Under the pieces are notes generated by a model that saw nothing but the letters and a program-made list of their open reading frames with translations, ran no database searches and was not told the origin of the DNA. Made by a program: the position numbers and the translations under genes. This document shows positions 1-10,848 of a DNA stretch of 64,000 nt, one piece after another; positions within the stretch are counted from its first letter, which is position 1; each line of letters begins with the position of its first letter. The stretch is taken from the NCBI GenBank assembly GCA_015178975.1, contig WHVD01000159.1, positions 1 to 64,000 of the forward strand, given 5' to 3'. The stretch comes from Hysterangium stoloniferum. Taxonomy: Eukaryota; Basidiomycota; Agaricomycetes; Hysterangiales; Hysterangiaceae.

Positions 1-3000
1 AGCATCGCCAAACCTCCGAAGGAGTGTTGGATTTGTGGGAGTTTAGAGCATTTCAAGATCGACTGCCCCCATGGGGCAGGATGTCGCACTATGTCTCTAT
101 TAACAAGTGCTCCGCACAGAACCCAATGGAGGAGGCGGAGGATCAAAGGGCTTATGAAACGGTTTATGGATTAAGTGTACAGGGACAAGTACATAACATT
201 GATGAGGAATCGATTTTCATTTCTGTCTACCTTCCTCAGCCAGAGGACAACATCGTTTCAGACGTGAAAGCATCCTCGAATGAGAACGAGACATCGCAAG
301 TTTATGTTTCTATATCAGACCATGATTTTCTCGAGAAAGGAGACTGGCTAGACGCTCATCGTCAGAACCGTGAAGGTCTGACTGAGACGAGAGTTTTATC
401 GCGACCTGAACCTCCCACCATTGAGGAAATCGTCGACGAGGACGCATTTGCGAACCGATCTAAGGAAATAAGTCAAACCTACATTATAGAAGACCCCTCT
501 GAGTCCGAGGGATCGGAGGAGGAGAGCTTCCCCTTCGACCCAGGGCAATTACCCGACTTAATTCCTTGCGATGAGTCAGACTCTGAAGCGGACGCAAGGT
601 ACCTAACGCTAGACGTATCAGGAGGAATGTTAAATTGGCTGCAAGAAAAGAAAGCAAAAGACCTAGAGTTCAATACCCCCGATCCAGTCGACTTATGAAA
701 GAGGATTCAACTATTATCTATCGCAAAAGGGACCCTCCGGGTGGATATTCCAGTATTGGGATTTCAGCATTACACGTCTACGGACGCGTAGGGAATTCAG
801 AAGCCTCAAATCCTATTAAAATCAGGCTGGACACCGGAGCTGACCTCTCCTTAATCTCGGAGGATTTCTATAAGGAACTAGAGGACCGCCCTAAACTCAA
901 ACAAGGACTCAAGCTGCGCCTTGTACAACTTACCGGTAATGCCAAAGTATTAGGATACGTCAACGTCCCCATTTATCTCGAGGACGACACCGGTATACTC
1001 CTCAAATTTACCGCCGAGACGTACGTTGTCTGAGGTATGACCGTCCCGATCCTTCTTGGAGAAGACTTTCACGTGAACTATGAGATCGGGACACTGCGAG
1101 ACCAACCGCTGGGTTCCAGATTGATTTTGCCTGGGAGAGCAGGATCTATTCCAGCCAGCTCTTCCAAGAAGCCGCAGCCTTTAACCTTTTCGATTAGCAA
1201 GATCCCCTTTGAGGAATTAGCCGATGACCCGTCTGAATTGACTTCCAAACCAGACAAAGGAGTGCGTACTGAAAGAGTCGCACGGGCCTTACAAGATTGT
1301 ACTATAGAACCGGAATCAGCTCAATTAGTACCGATCTTTGTAGGAGATCTTATTGGTGACCAATGGATAGTCGAGGGAGTTGTCTTGCAGAATGACGATG
1401 GGAGTATACTAGCTGCTCCCACCACCGCCATCTCTAGGGAACGTGCCGCGAGACCTCTCGCTAATCCCTCTCTGACGCCAAGAATCATCAGACGAGGGGA
1501 AACCGTTGGATTAATTCACGATGCGAACAAATGGGCCCAGACTCCTAGATCTTCGACTGAGAGGGCATCGATGCAGTCGACGGTAACCAAGATCGCTCAT
1601 CTCGTCGAAAGTATATCAAGAATAGAAGAGGAACGTGTCCTTAATCCTCAATCTTCCAGGCTGCCCCTGGAACGGGAACTCGCAGACGATTTCGATCCGG
1701 CAGGCCCCAAAACATCAGAAGTTGCCACCACGGAAACGCTTCGCGCGGAAGATCTGCATAAGCTAGTTAATTTAGGTCCTGACATCCCTACCAACGTCTC
1801 CCCCCGCTTGGAGTCAGTATTCACTAAGAATGTCCTAGCTTTTGGAGTAGACAGGCGTTTAGGACAAGTAGATGTCAAGGTCAATGTCCCCTTAAAAGAT
1901 GGCGCACAACCTATTTCAATGTCAATGTTTCCAACCTCCCCGGCTAATAGGAAAGTCATTGACGAACAAATGGACACTTGGTTCCAACAGGGAGTGATTG
2001 AACCGTCCAAGAGTCCTTGGGGGGCGCCAGCCTTTGTCGTCTATCGCAACGGGAAACCACGAGTAGTAATCAACTATAGAAAGTTGAACAGCCTAACGGT
2101 TCCTGATGAATTTCCACTGCCGCGTCAATCGGAAATCATGCAGGCACTCTCGGGATCCAACATCTTATCTTCTTTCGATGCACTAGCTGGTTTTACCCAA
2201 CTTGAAATGTTAGAGGAAGATAAGCTGAAGACAGCCTTCAGATCCCATCGAGGACTGTGGCAATTCAGGAGAATGCCCTTTGGACTTCGTAATGGACCTT
2301 CTATATTTCAAAGGGTTATGCAAACTGTACTTGCACCTTACTTATGGATATTCTGCCTAGTTTATATTGATGACATCATGATCTTTTCTAAGACATGGGA
2401 CGATCATTTAGAGTATTTAGACCAGGTTTTACAAGCCATAATTGCAGCAGGAATCACTCTCTCGCCCAAAAAGTGCTACGTGGGGTACAATTCGATTCTA
2501 CTACTAGGACATAAGGTGTCTAGACTTGGCTTTTCGACCCATCAAGAAAAGGTCGCCGCTATATTGGAATTAGCCATGCCTTCTAAGATAGCAGACCTTC
2601 CACGTTTTCTCAGAATAATCCTGTACTTCTCTGCTTACATACCATTCTACTCCTGGACGGTTGCTCCACTTTTCAACCTCTTAAAGAAAGGAGTTCGTTG
2701 GCATTGGGATTCAGAACACGCCCGAGCTTTTGAAGACATCAAAGTTGCGTTGAGTTCGGCTCCAGTACTTGGACACCCTGCGAGTGGTATGCCTTATAGG
2801 TTATACACAGACGCTTTGGACTTCGCGCTGGGATGTTGCCTCCAGCAAATACAAAAAATGATGCTTAAGGACCTAAAGGATACGAAAATTTATGCCCAAG
2901 CAAGGGCAGCTTTCGATCAATCACGAGACACCCCCATTTTTGTTACTCGTTATAAAACCAAGGAGCCAGAATTCACCTGGACGGATTCCTGGGCCGCAGA

Positions 3001-5289
3001 TTTTGATGACACCAGTGTCACAGTCGAACACATTATCACCTATTGGAGCCGTACGCTCAAAAAAGCAGAATGTAACTACCTGGCCACAGAGCGAGAAGCG
3101 TTAGCTGCTAAAGAAGGATTGGTCCATTTCCAGCCCTTTATCGAGGGAGAACATATCCTTTTGATCACTGATCATGCGGTGTTACAATGGGCCAGATCTT
3201 ATGAGAACACTAATCATCAACTGGCCGCATGGGGGGCGGTATACGCTGCATACCCTGGTCTGGAAATCCTACATAGAGCAGGGCGGATACACAGCAATGT
3301 TGACCCATTATCTAGACTTCCTCGAGTACCTGACTGTGCTAGCCCCACGAGAGACGATCTCTTACCAATCGTAGCAGATTCTTATAACCGGAACGACAAA
3401 GAGACGTTATGGGAGAACAAACCAGCAGAAAAGGTTGTCTTTCTCACTCATCACGAGTTAGTTGAACCTGTCGGAACCGTCGAAGAGGTCCCCCAAACGA
3501 AATGGGACTTGCACAACCTTCCCAGAAACGATGAGACTGACGAGGCAGATTTTACTCTCTCGAATCCACAATTACTTATAGAGATCGATGAGAATTATGC
3601 TAAGGAACTTCGCGACGGATACCAGAAAGATCCCGCCTTCAGGAATTATTACGCCGCCGATCCCATTTCTCCAAACATGGTAGCCACTCCTTCGCATTAT
3701 TTCATTGGCAAGAATAAGCTATTGTTCTTTCGAGATTCGGACTGGAAAAGTCGAATCTGTGTTCCTAGCAGCATGACGACAACCATACTCAAGCTGATAC
3801 ACAATAATCCTTTCGAAGGAGCTCATGCAGGTGGCCACAGGCTCTTTAATCTGATGAAAGACCGTTTCTTCTGGCCGAGGATGTTGCAGGACTGCGTGGC
3901 GTACGCTCGCAGCTGCGACATATGCCAGAAAACTAAAATTGATCATTCCGCTCGACAAGGAGCCCTTCGACCCGCGGATGTACCCCTAAGGCCGTTTGAG
4001 GTTGTCTCAATGGACCTGATTACCGGATTGCCTCCTTCTACAGAGGGCGGTTATTCCGCCATCTTCATCGCCGTGGATAAACTCACGCACTTCTTGATCT
4101 GTGAACCCACCACTTCAGATCTATCCGCAGAAGGATTCGCGCGAATCTTCGTGAATAAAGTAGCCGCTCCTTTCGGCCTGCCTTCAAGGATAATCTGTGA
4201 TCGAGACAAGAGGTGGACCTGTAGGTTTTGGAGAGAAGTCTGCAAAGTATACGGAAGTGCCCTTGCAGTATCCTCATCCCACCATCCTCAGACCGACGGT
4301 CAAACAGAGAACGCTAATGCTATTGTGGAGCAAATGCTCAGAGCGTACTGCGCCTCTTCAAAGGAGGAATGGTCTAAATGGACTCAAGTAGTGGCTCATA
4401 CCTACAATTCGACGGTTCAAAGCTCAACAAGCTATGCACCAGCCTTTTTGCTGATGGGCTACTTACCAAGAGGAATGTCTAGCTGTCTAGGAGGGGACGA
4501 CCCTGTGGTTCCCAGAGAATTATCAGATAGCCCTGTAGCCGACCAATGGATCTTAGAATTGGAAAATCACCGACAAGCGGCACGGGATTCGATTGCCCGA
4601 GCACAAGACCCAAGCTCGCAGTTACAACAAGAGACGGAGATTAGTGGAAGATATCTCAGAGGGAGATTATGTTCTGATTAATCCCCATTCTCTTGAGCTC
4701 GTTGAGGCCAAGGGACCCGGAAGAAAACTTATACAAAGACGGATAGGGCCGTTTGAGGTCTTGGAAAAGATCAATCCTCAAGTCTTCCAACTCCGCATCC
4801 CCTCGGAATATCAATTACATCCAGTGATTAATCGAGACCATCTTAAAAAGTACCACCTCTCCCCTAAGGAATTCAGATCCAGGGAGCTACTTGAGAACCC
4901 TCGAGAACTCAATCGTAACGATGAGGAGTACGAAGTAGAAGCTATAGTAGGGCACAAAAAGCATCGCAATCGACTCCTTTTCCAAGTTCGATGGAAAGGA
5001 TATGGACCGGAGGAGGACACTTGGTTAAACAGCAATGACCTTTGTAATGCTCCCGCTCTTCTTAGAGCTTACAAGACTATTTATCGAATTTAATGATCAT
5101 TTCACATCCTTACGATGACAACACTGTTTATCTATTTCTAGCTCTACCCCCCCTACTTTCTTCCCCCTCGGCCTTTCACTTCAATAACCGAGCGGAGCTT
5201 GAAATTAATATAAAATACGTAAATTTGCTAAAGAAAATTTTATCCCCCCTATCTCTTCCCTCCACGTCAACCTCTCTAATCAGTACACT

Positions 5290-7980
5290 ATGTCACAGGA
5301 GCAACAACCCAAACCCAAGTTCACCAACTTCAAAAGAATACCGCGACCTCAACCCATTAATACCTCTACCACACCATCTCGCACTGAACAAGTCGAGCAC
5401 TCCACGAGTAATTCTGGAACGCCTTTGCCAATACCCTCCGCTGCGCAGGGCGACATCGCGGGAACGTCCACCAACTCGGGGAACGGACCCGCCTTTACTC
5501 CATACACTCCTCTTCCCAGACCCCGATTTCCCAATTTTAAAAGAATACCTCGACCTCAAACTACAGTTCCTTCTGCCCCATCACCTCGAACAGAAACTGT
5601 CGAGCACGTGGAGGAGACTTCATTGTCCACGAATCCTACGTGGACGGACTCCGTTTCAAAAGCTGCACCATGGTCCTCTAATACTTGGGGGGCTCCCTCG
5701 GGAACATGGAGTGAAACCCCACCACCTTCTCGTAGTATTTTCCCTTCTACCGAAGAGGAGATCAGAAAGAAACAGCAGTCTGAGGCCTTCTCCACACAGG
5801 TTCAGGAGGAATTGAAAACGCTTAAACAGAAGAGGAGAGAGGAGTACTTGGAAGGACAATGGAGGATGGGGGCTAGGGATAATGTCCCTTCAAGGCGGAC
5901 ATGGCAGGAATGGAGGAAAATGGAAGGGCATGATAATCCTTCAATCATCGCTCCCCCTTCAGGTCATAAATGGATGGATTTCACTGAAACGGATTGCAGC
6001 GACGGGGGCACGTTATGTGTTCGGAGTGTAGGCCAAAAAAGTAGGAAAGGAAAAGATGGGGTCACCTTCTACGATTGGGACAAAGTACGAAGGATCAAAT
6101 TACAAAGCATTGCATTGCGATGTGGAGATGGAGTTGCATTACCTCCCAGACCCCCTTCACACCATGAACCTCAGGAACGGACCTACCGGATGGGGCTCGG
6201 TGATCTTTCATCTGACTCGGAGGACGACCAATCTCACTACCCCGCCTACGACAGCAAGTACCTCAGTGCTGACTGCCATGAAGGTTTCCTACTCCCTGAC
6301 AACATTCACTTCTTCACGAGTGATCCTAACCAACGACGAAAGCTACCAACTTCCGTCAGAGTTTGGAGAGGGTATTGTCCAGCAGACTCTGCAATCCCAT
6401 CCACTTCCTCTCATCTCCCTCCACCTCCGCCAGTCTCTTCTGTACCTACATTACAGCGCTTTACACCCTTTTCGGAGCTACCGGGAAGTCTTGTACCATC
6501 CTCCGAGCTGCCTTCTCTTCCCCCTATACCACTACCCCTCCCCTTCGCAGGACATTGTCTTATATCACCGTCCTCATCCATACCCAAGCCTCCTCCAGCA
6601 CCGCAGCCAATCTCACCCCTCCGCACGTCACCCGACCCTCTCGTCGCCTCCCACTCTACTTCGACGCCTTTGGCCCCTGCGGTGTCTAATGTTCCCCTCA
6701 CTTCCTTGACACCGCGGAGTCCACCGCCCGCCTCTCCCTACTCCCCTTGTGTTTCTCTGGGAAGTCCCATTCAGCATCCTAATGATAGATTAATGGATGT
6801 TGATCACCCTATCCCGGAAGTTCTCGCAACGCCTATGGAGGAAGTCCTCGAAGCGCCTCTCTCAGCCATAGAAGTCTCCAAGTGTGAAGAGTGGTAGAAG
6901 TTCAGACCGTTCTATATACGAAGAAATGAGTAGAAGAGGAGAATATTGACCTATTCGGTGCAATATAAGAGAAAGTGAGAGAAAGAGCACAAGATGACGA
7001 AGGAGTCAACGAGTGCGATGGTTCGAGTGGAGGCCTCGACTATTACAGTTCGAGGCCAGAAGTATTCAGTAGTTCAGATAATGCTACCTATGTGGTAGCT
7101 GACATGTTACCCTGATCACCGCTCGTAGTAGACCTAGTTTGTGTCTTACGAGTGGTGGTTCTTGGGTTAAAGTGTGTCTGAGTTCTAATTGGTGCTGAGT
7201 GCACCCACAAGTATACACAATGCTTCGAACTAATGAAATATGCAATATTCGAAGAATATGAAAGATAGAAAAATATGAATAGAATATGTAAAATATAAAT
7301 GAAATAAAAGGAGTGTTTTACCACAATGAAACTGTGGTAAAAGCATACTCCTCACACCAAGGAACCCCCCGGCAATGGAAGCCTTCGAGGAGCCTCCCCC
7401 CTTAAGCGAAAAAGCAAAAGGGAAACGAAGAACTCAAGCCGACGAGCCCCTTGTCATGGACCCCCCCTCGACCCACCCCATTCGCAGCCCCCCACCGCAG
7501 CCGTCCTCTCCCCTCCATTCTGAGGATACAGCTGGCCCCTCCCGTCCCTTCCAGTCAAGTTGGATGCACATGTCCATTAATTACCCCTCCGACATCTTCA
7601 CTGTGGGACGCACATTAACGTGACTGGGACCAACCCTGCGGCACCCCCTTCTTAAAGGGCATATCCAAGGGTATAGTGGGTCTCTCACATTGTCGGACCG
7701 CATGAGCGCATTTGATTTATGCGTCAATGACCCTAAGGAACAGCTGCGTTTAGCGGAGGATATCGAACGGGTGGAACTTTCCATGTTTCGGTCCTTACTT
7801 GTCAACTCTTCTTGTGTTCTTCCTGACCACACACCAACCCACTCTGCAGTGGACCTCGTCGACTTGTTGGAGCAACTGTTGCTGGATTCGGACACCTCAA
7901 AAGGCATCCCCCCTGGGGGAGACATGAGCTCCACACCGCTCATCACTCCTACCCCGCCATCACTACACCCTTGACCCCCT
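5290..7980 (+). other. Accessory coding region of the gypsy element, after the chromodomain
   Basis: A long reading frame starts about 200 bp after the end of the chromodomain, behind a pyrimidine-rich leader. It is not gag, pol or a recognisable envelope: I see no signal peptide and no membrane segment. The predicted product is rich in Pro, Ser and Thr. Near its N-terminus the motif FKRIPRPQ occurs twice (residues about 14-21 and 83-90, each preceded by Phe-x-Asn). A charged, helical stretch follows (about 155-185). The 3' portion, beyond a nested solo LTR, encodes a segment with DPKEQL and LAEDIERVELSMF. That segment is also found at the matching place in copy B (about 21300-21900), so it belongs to the element family rather than to a captured neighbour. 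Function is unknown. It is broken here, and extra frames in this position vary between gypsy lineages. Confidence 0.6.
6883..7356 (-). repeat. Solo LTR of the copy A/B gypsy family, nested antisense in copy A
   Basis: The repeat runs from TGTGAAGAGTGG to CATACTCCTCACA on the + strand, the reverse of the host element's own LTR. It is bounded by a perfect 5-bp target duplication, CCAAG, at 6878-6882 and 7357-7361. Only an LTR is present, so an element inserted into copy A's accessory region and then lost its interior by LTR-LTR recombination. It is shorter than its relatives (474 bp against about 600-630) and belongs to the same subfamily as 14441-15053, sharing the short stem TACCACA/TGTGGTA near its right end. 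Confidence 0.88.
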
Positions 7981-8264
7981 CTCATTGCCCGTATTACTGA
8001 CGCTTCTGCTGATCACGTTCACGCCATAATTCGAACGTGCCAGAAGGCCTACAGTCGTTGGGTCTCGTCGATCCAAAAACTGGATGGGTTGACATCCGCC
8101 AATGACGCTTTGAGCGGGAGGACATCGCTCTTTCCTTCATGCCAAGCGTCTCGCCTGGGGCAATGCTATCCTACACCTTGGGGGTTCATCGCAGGATGCA
8201 TGGGGAGGAGTTCCAAGTGTCCTTCGACATCTTCTTTGACATAGCTCTTCGACCTGGGGGGCAC

Positions 8265-8894
8265 TGTGAGAGGTATGGTGAAATACACTCAGGAAATATA
8301 GTCGGATGAGCTCTTACTATATTTCCTTTATTATTTCTATTTTCTCTCTTTTATTATATCTATAATTAGTTCGACGACCTATGTATGCGGTACATCGACT
8401 CTTGTGGGTGCACACATGCCAGACTTATGTATTCTAGCGCCCGTAGTTTAGAACTCAGACACTTTTTACACTGCAACCACGACTTACCCAGACACCCATT
8501 AGTGTCCTGTAAGTTGTGATTGGTGTATCGTCTTGACCATCACAGACAGGCTTTAGCTATCTACTCTATCAGAGTTTCGAACTGTACCAGTCGAAACTCA
8601 ATCCTTATCGCTACTTGCGTGGACCACATCCACGCTATTCTATTATTCGACTCTCTAGTACTCTACTTTACTCTCGAGCAGTCATTCAGAATCACACTAG
8701 ACAGTCGATTCTACTTATTCGTTTTAGCTCTCTACCTTATTCTAGATAGCTACTTCCTTCTACCATATTGAACTGAGTAGTCAATACGCGTTCATTCTGT
8801 ATTAGACTTTGACAGTCAATACATCTTAGTGTCGTACCTAAATGGTCGATATTCTTCGTATATAGAACGGTTAGAACTTCCACTACTCTTCACA
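8265..8894 (+). repeat. 3' LTR of gypsy copy A, with polypurine tract
   Basis: The LTR begins TGTGAGAGGTATGG and ends CTCTTCACA (630 bp), with the TG...CA ends usual for the class. The G-rich tract ACCTGGGGGGCAC at 8252-8264 directly precedes it and is the expected plus-strand primer site; the same tract precedes copy B's 3' LTR. This LTR is clearly more diverged from B's two LTRs than those are from each other. Confidence 0.9.
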
Positions 8895-8910
8895 CTCTGC
8901 CACTCACTCA

Positions 8911-8949
8911 TTGGATCCTTAACCAAGTCACAGTCAGTTAAGGATCCAA
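8911..8949. repeat. Perfect 13-bp hairpin repeat
   Basis: TTGGATCCTTAAC (8911-8923) and its exact reverse complement (8937-8949) enclose a 13-nt loop. It lies 17 bp beyond copy A's 3' LTR. No element or gene was recognised that would explain it; it may be the end of an older foldback sequence. Confidence 0.7.
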
Positions 8950-9215
8950 ACATGTGAATGGCAGGTTTAGAAACCAATGAACTTTTGGATCTTTAAAAGA
9001 TCCATAACTGAGTTAAAGTTATACATTCTTATCAATAATCAGATACATTAATGACTTAGGTGGAGTTGCACGGAATCAGAGTCAGACTCAGCAAAGATCT
9101 AGCAGGCGCTCCTATTTTATCTTTGTCTTGCTTTTAAGTTGGTTAAGGAATCTAATGTGATTGCAGGGTTTAGAATCCAATGAACTTTTGGATCCTCAAA
9201 AGATCTCTAACCAAT
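8938..9215. repeat. Diverged direct repeat of about 73 bp, two copies
   Basis: The stretch 8938-9010 recurs at about 9143-9215 with substitutions. Both copies contain CCAATGAACTTTTGGATC followed by an A-rich run and GATC. They are about 205 bp apart, which suggests either a tandem duplication or the terminal repeats of a small unidentified element. Confidence 0.6.
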
Positions 9216-10049
9216 TTTAACTTTTATAACGAGTCAATGGATGATTGTTGGAGTTTATATAAAATAAGGCTCTGCTAAGGATCCTAAATTCTTTTGGAGA
9301 GGTAGATTATCCTGGTGACAGCTCAAGATGTAAAGGTGCATGATCTTATTATAGGCTACACAGTGTTCATGGATTAATCTCAATCCATAAGTTAGATAAC
9401 TTATTAATGTTAGAATTAAGCTGTGTGTGATGTATCTATAATATTTTCACAATTTTTCCTTAATTTCCCTGACTTAGTTAATATTTTATTGGATTTATTT
9501 TATTATTTTTATTACTTAAACGTTTGGGCTAATTCCTTTTTCACCTCACACATGAAAGGGCTTTGAATGATGTTGTATTACATAATTGAAGTGTAGAGTG
9601 GTCAAAATTTAATTTTAGTGGGCCCATCTGTCTATTTTTGGTGGCCCAGGCCCTTTTATTATTATTTTGACATATATTCCTTTATTTCATTTTGATGGCT
9701 TGACAATGTGTTTACAAGTCATCACATTGTTTTCTCAGCTGTCTGGCTCAATTTATGTACTTCCTTTTTGGCCACCCAGCACATTTTACTTCCATTCTCA
9801 GCATCCTGGGCATTGCTCATGATCTGAGCAGTTCAGAGCTTTGAGTCATGTAAAGTGCTGATGAAGTCATAATAGAACTATAGAAACTTTTAGAAGCTTC
9901 TAAGAATTTTCTAATTAGTTGTTTAGGTATGTGAAGATCCATTCCTGGAAACTCCTCAGAGTATTGCCTAGGTATATTATCAGTGTCCAAACTCTGTTCT
10001 GGACTAGTGTTATGATCTGGAATCCACTGGAACCTGACCTTCATCCCTC
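9216..10049. other. Inter-element DNA, nothing recognised
   Basis: This is AT-rich sequence between two LTR elements. No conserved coding region, RNA gene or element ends are seen. A 75-codon open frame on the minus strand (9817-10044) has no recognisable domain and is probably chance. Confidence 0.5.
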
Positions 10050-10248
10050 AAGTACCCTCCCCCTCAGTGCCCAGTGAGATATCCTGCCCACTCGCCACCT
10101 CATCTTATGTCCCAGAACATGTCAGACTCTGCCCCTTCCCAGCCCATTCCCATTATGGCTAAATGACCTGTCACGATTTGGACTCTGCTCCCGCCCCATT
10201 CCCATTATGGTTTTATGACCTGTCATGATTCAGACTCCGCTCTGCTCC
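10050..10248 (-). repeat. Debris of LTR family 2, antisense
   Basis: The sequence contains CCATTATGG followed by a run ending in TGACCTGTCA and GACTC, repeated twice. It matches the reverse complement of the family-2 LTR at about 19740-19840 and the related copy near 25300. It is cut off by the 5' LTR of gypsy copy B at 10249, so this fragment predates that insertion. Confidence 0.6.
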
Positions 10249-10848
10249 TGTGAGAGGTATGGTGAAATATACTCAGGAAATATAGTCTGGATGAGCTCAT
10301 ACTATATTTCCATTATTATTTCTACTTTCTCTCTATTTTATTATACACTTATAATTAGTTCAACGACCTATGTATGTGGTACATCAACTCTTGTGGGCAC
10401 ATACATGCCAGACTTATGTATTCTAGTGCCCATAGTTAGAACTCAGACACTTTTTACCCCACAACCACGACTTACCCAGACACCAGTTAGTGTCCTGTAA
10501 GTTGTGATTGGGGTATCATCTTGACCATCACAGACGGGCTTTGACTATCTATGCAATCAGAGTTTCGAACTATACTAGTCGAAACTCCACCTTTATCTCA
10601 ATCCACATGGACTACATCCGTGCTACTCTGTTATTTGACTTTCTCGTTATTCTCTTCTACACTTGAGCAGTCACTCAGAATCATACTTCACAGTTGATTC
10701 TCCTTATTCATTTTAGCTCTCTATTCTACTTAAGATAGCTATTTCATTCGACCCTATTGAACTAAACAGTCAATACATCTTCATGTCATACCTAAACGGT
10801 CGATATTCTTCGTATATAGAACAGTTAGAACTTCCACCACTATTCACA
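10249..10848 (+). repeat. 5' LTR of gypsy copy B
   Basis: The LTR runs from TGTGAGAGGTATGG to ACTATTCACA (600 bp). It pairs with the LTR at 21909-23225 once the nested MITE there is discounted. A TGG begins 2 nt after its end (10850), as expected for a primer-binding site; I could not assign the tRNA. Confidence 0.88.

Larger units (their letters stand above)
1..8894 (+). mobile_element. Ty3/gypsy chromovirus, copy A (5' end outside window)
   Basis: This is the fossil of an LTR retrotransposon whose 5' LTR and most of gag lie left of the window. Parts visible in order: gag tail with a CCHC zinc knuckle (about 20-80; starts CWICGS in frame), aspartic protease (about 820-1100, motif DTGADLS), reverse transcriptase (about 1950-2600, YIDDIMIF), RNase H (about 2800-3300), integrase with HHCC zinc-binding and catalytic core (about 3800-4600), and a chromodomain (about 4920-5090, FQVRWKGYGPEEDTW). 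A further accessory coding region follows (about 5290-7980), then a purine-rich tract and the 3' LTR. A solo LTR of the same family is nested in the accessory region. The polymerase region is largely open; only a handful of breaks, about three to five, are seen. Family and domain order are clear. Age cannot be taken from LTR divergence because the 5' LTR is missing; it looks younger than copy B. Confidence 0.93.

Noticed and set aside
5290-6897. Envelope gene, making copy A a retrovirus-like element
   Set aside because: The frame is in the right place but has no signal peptide, membrane anchor or cysteine pattern of an envelope.
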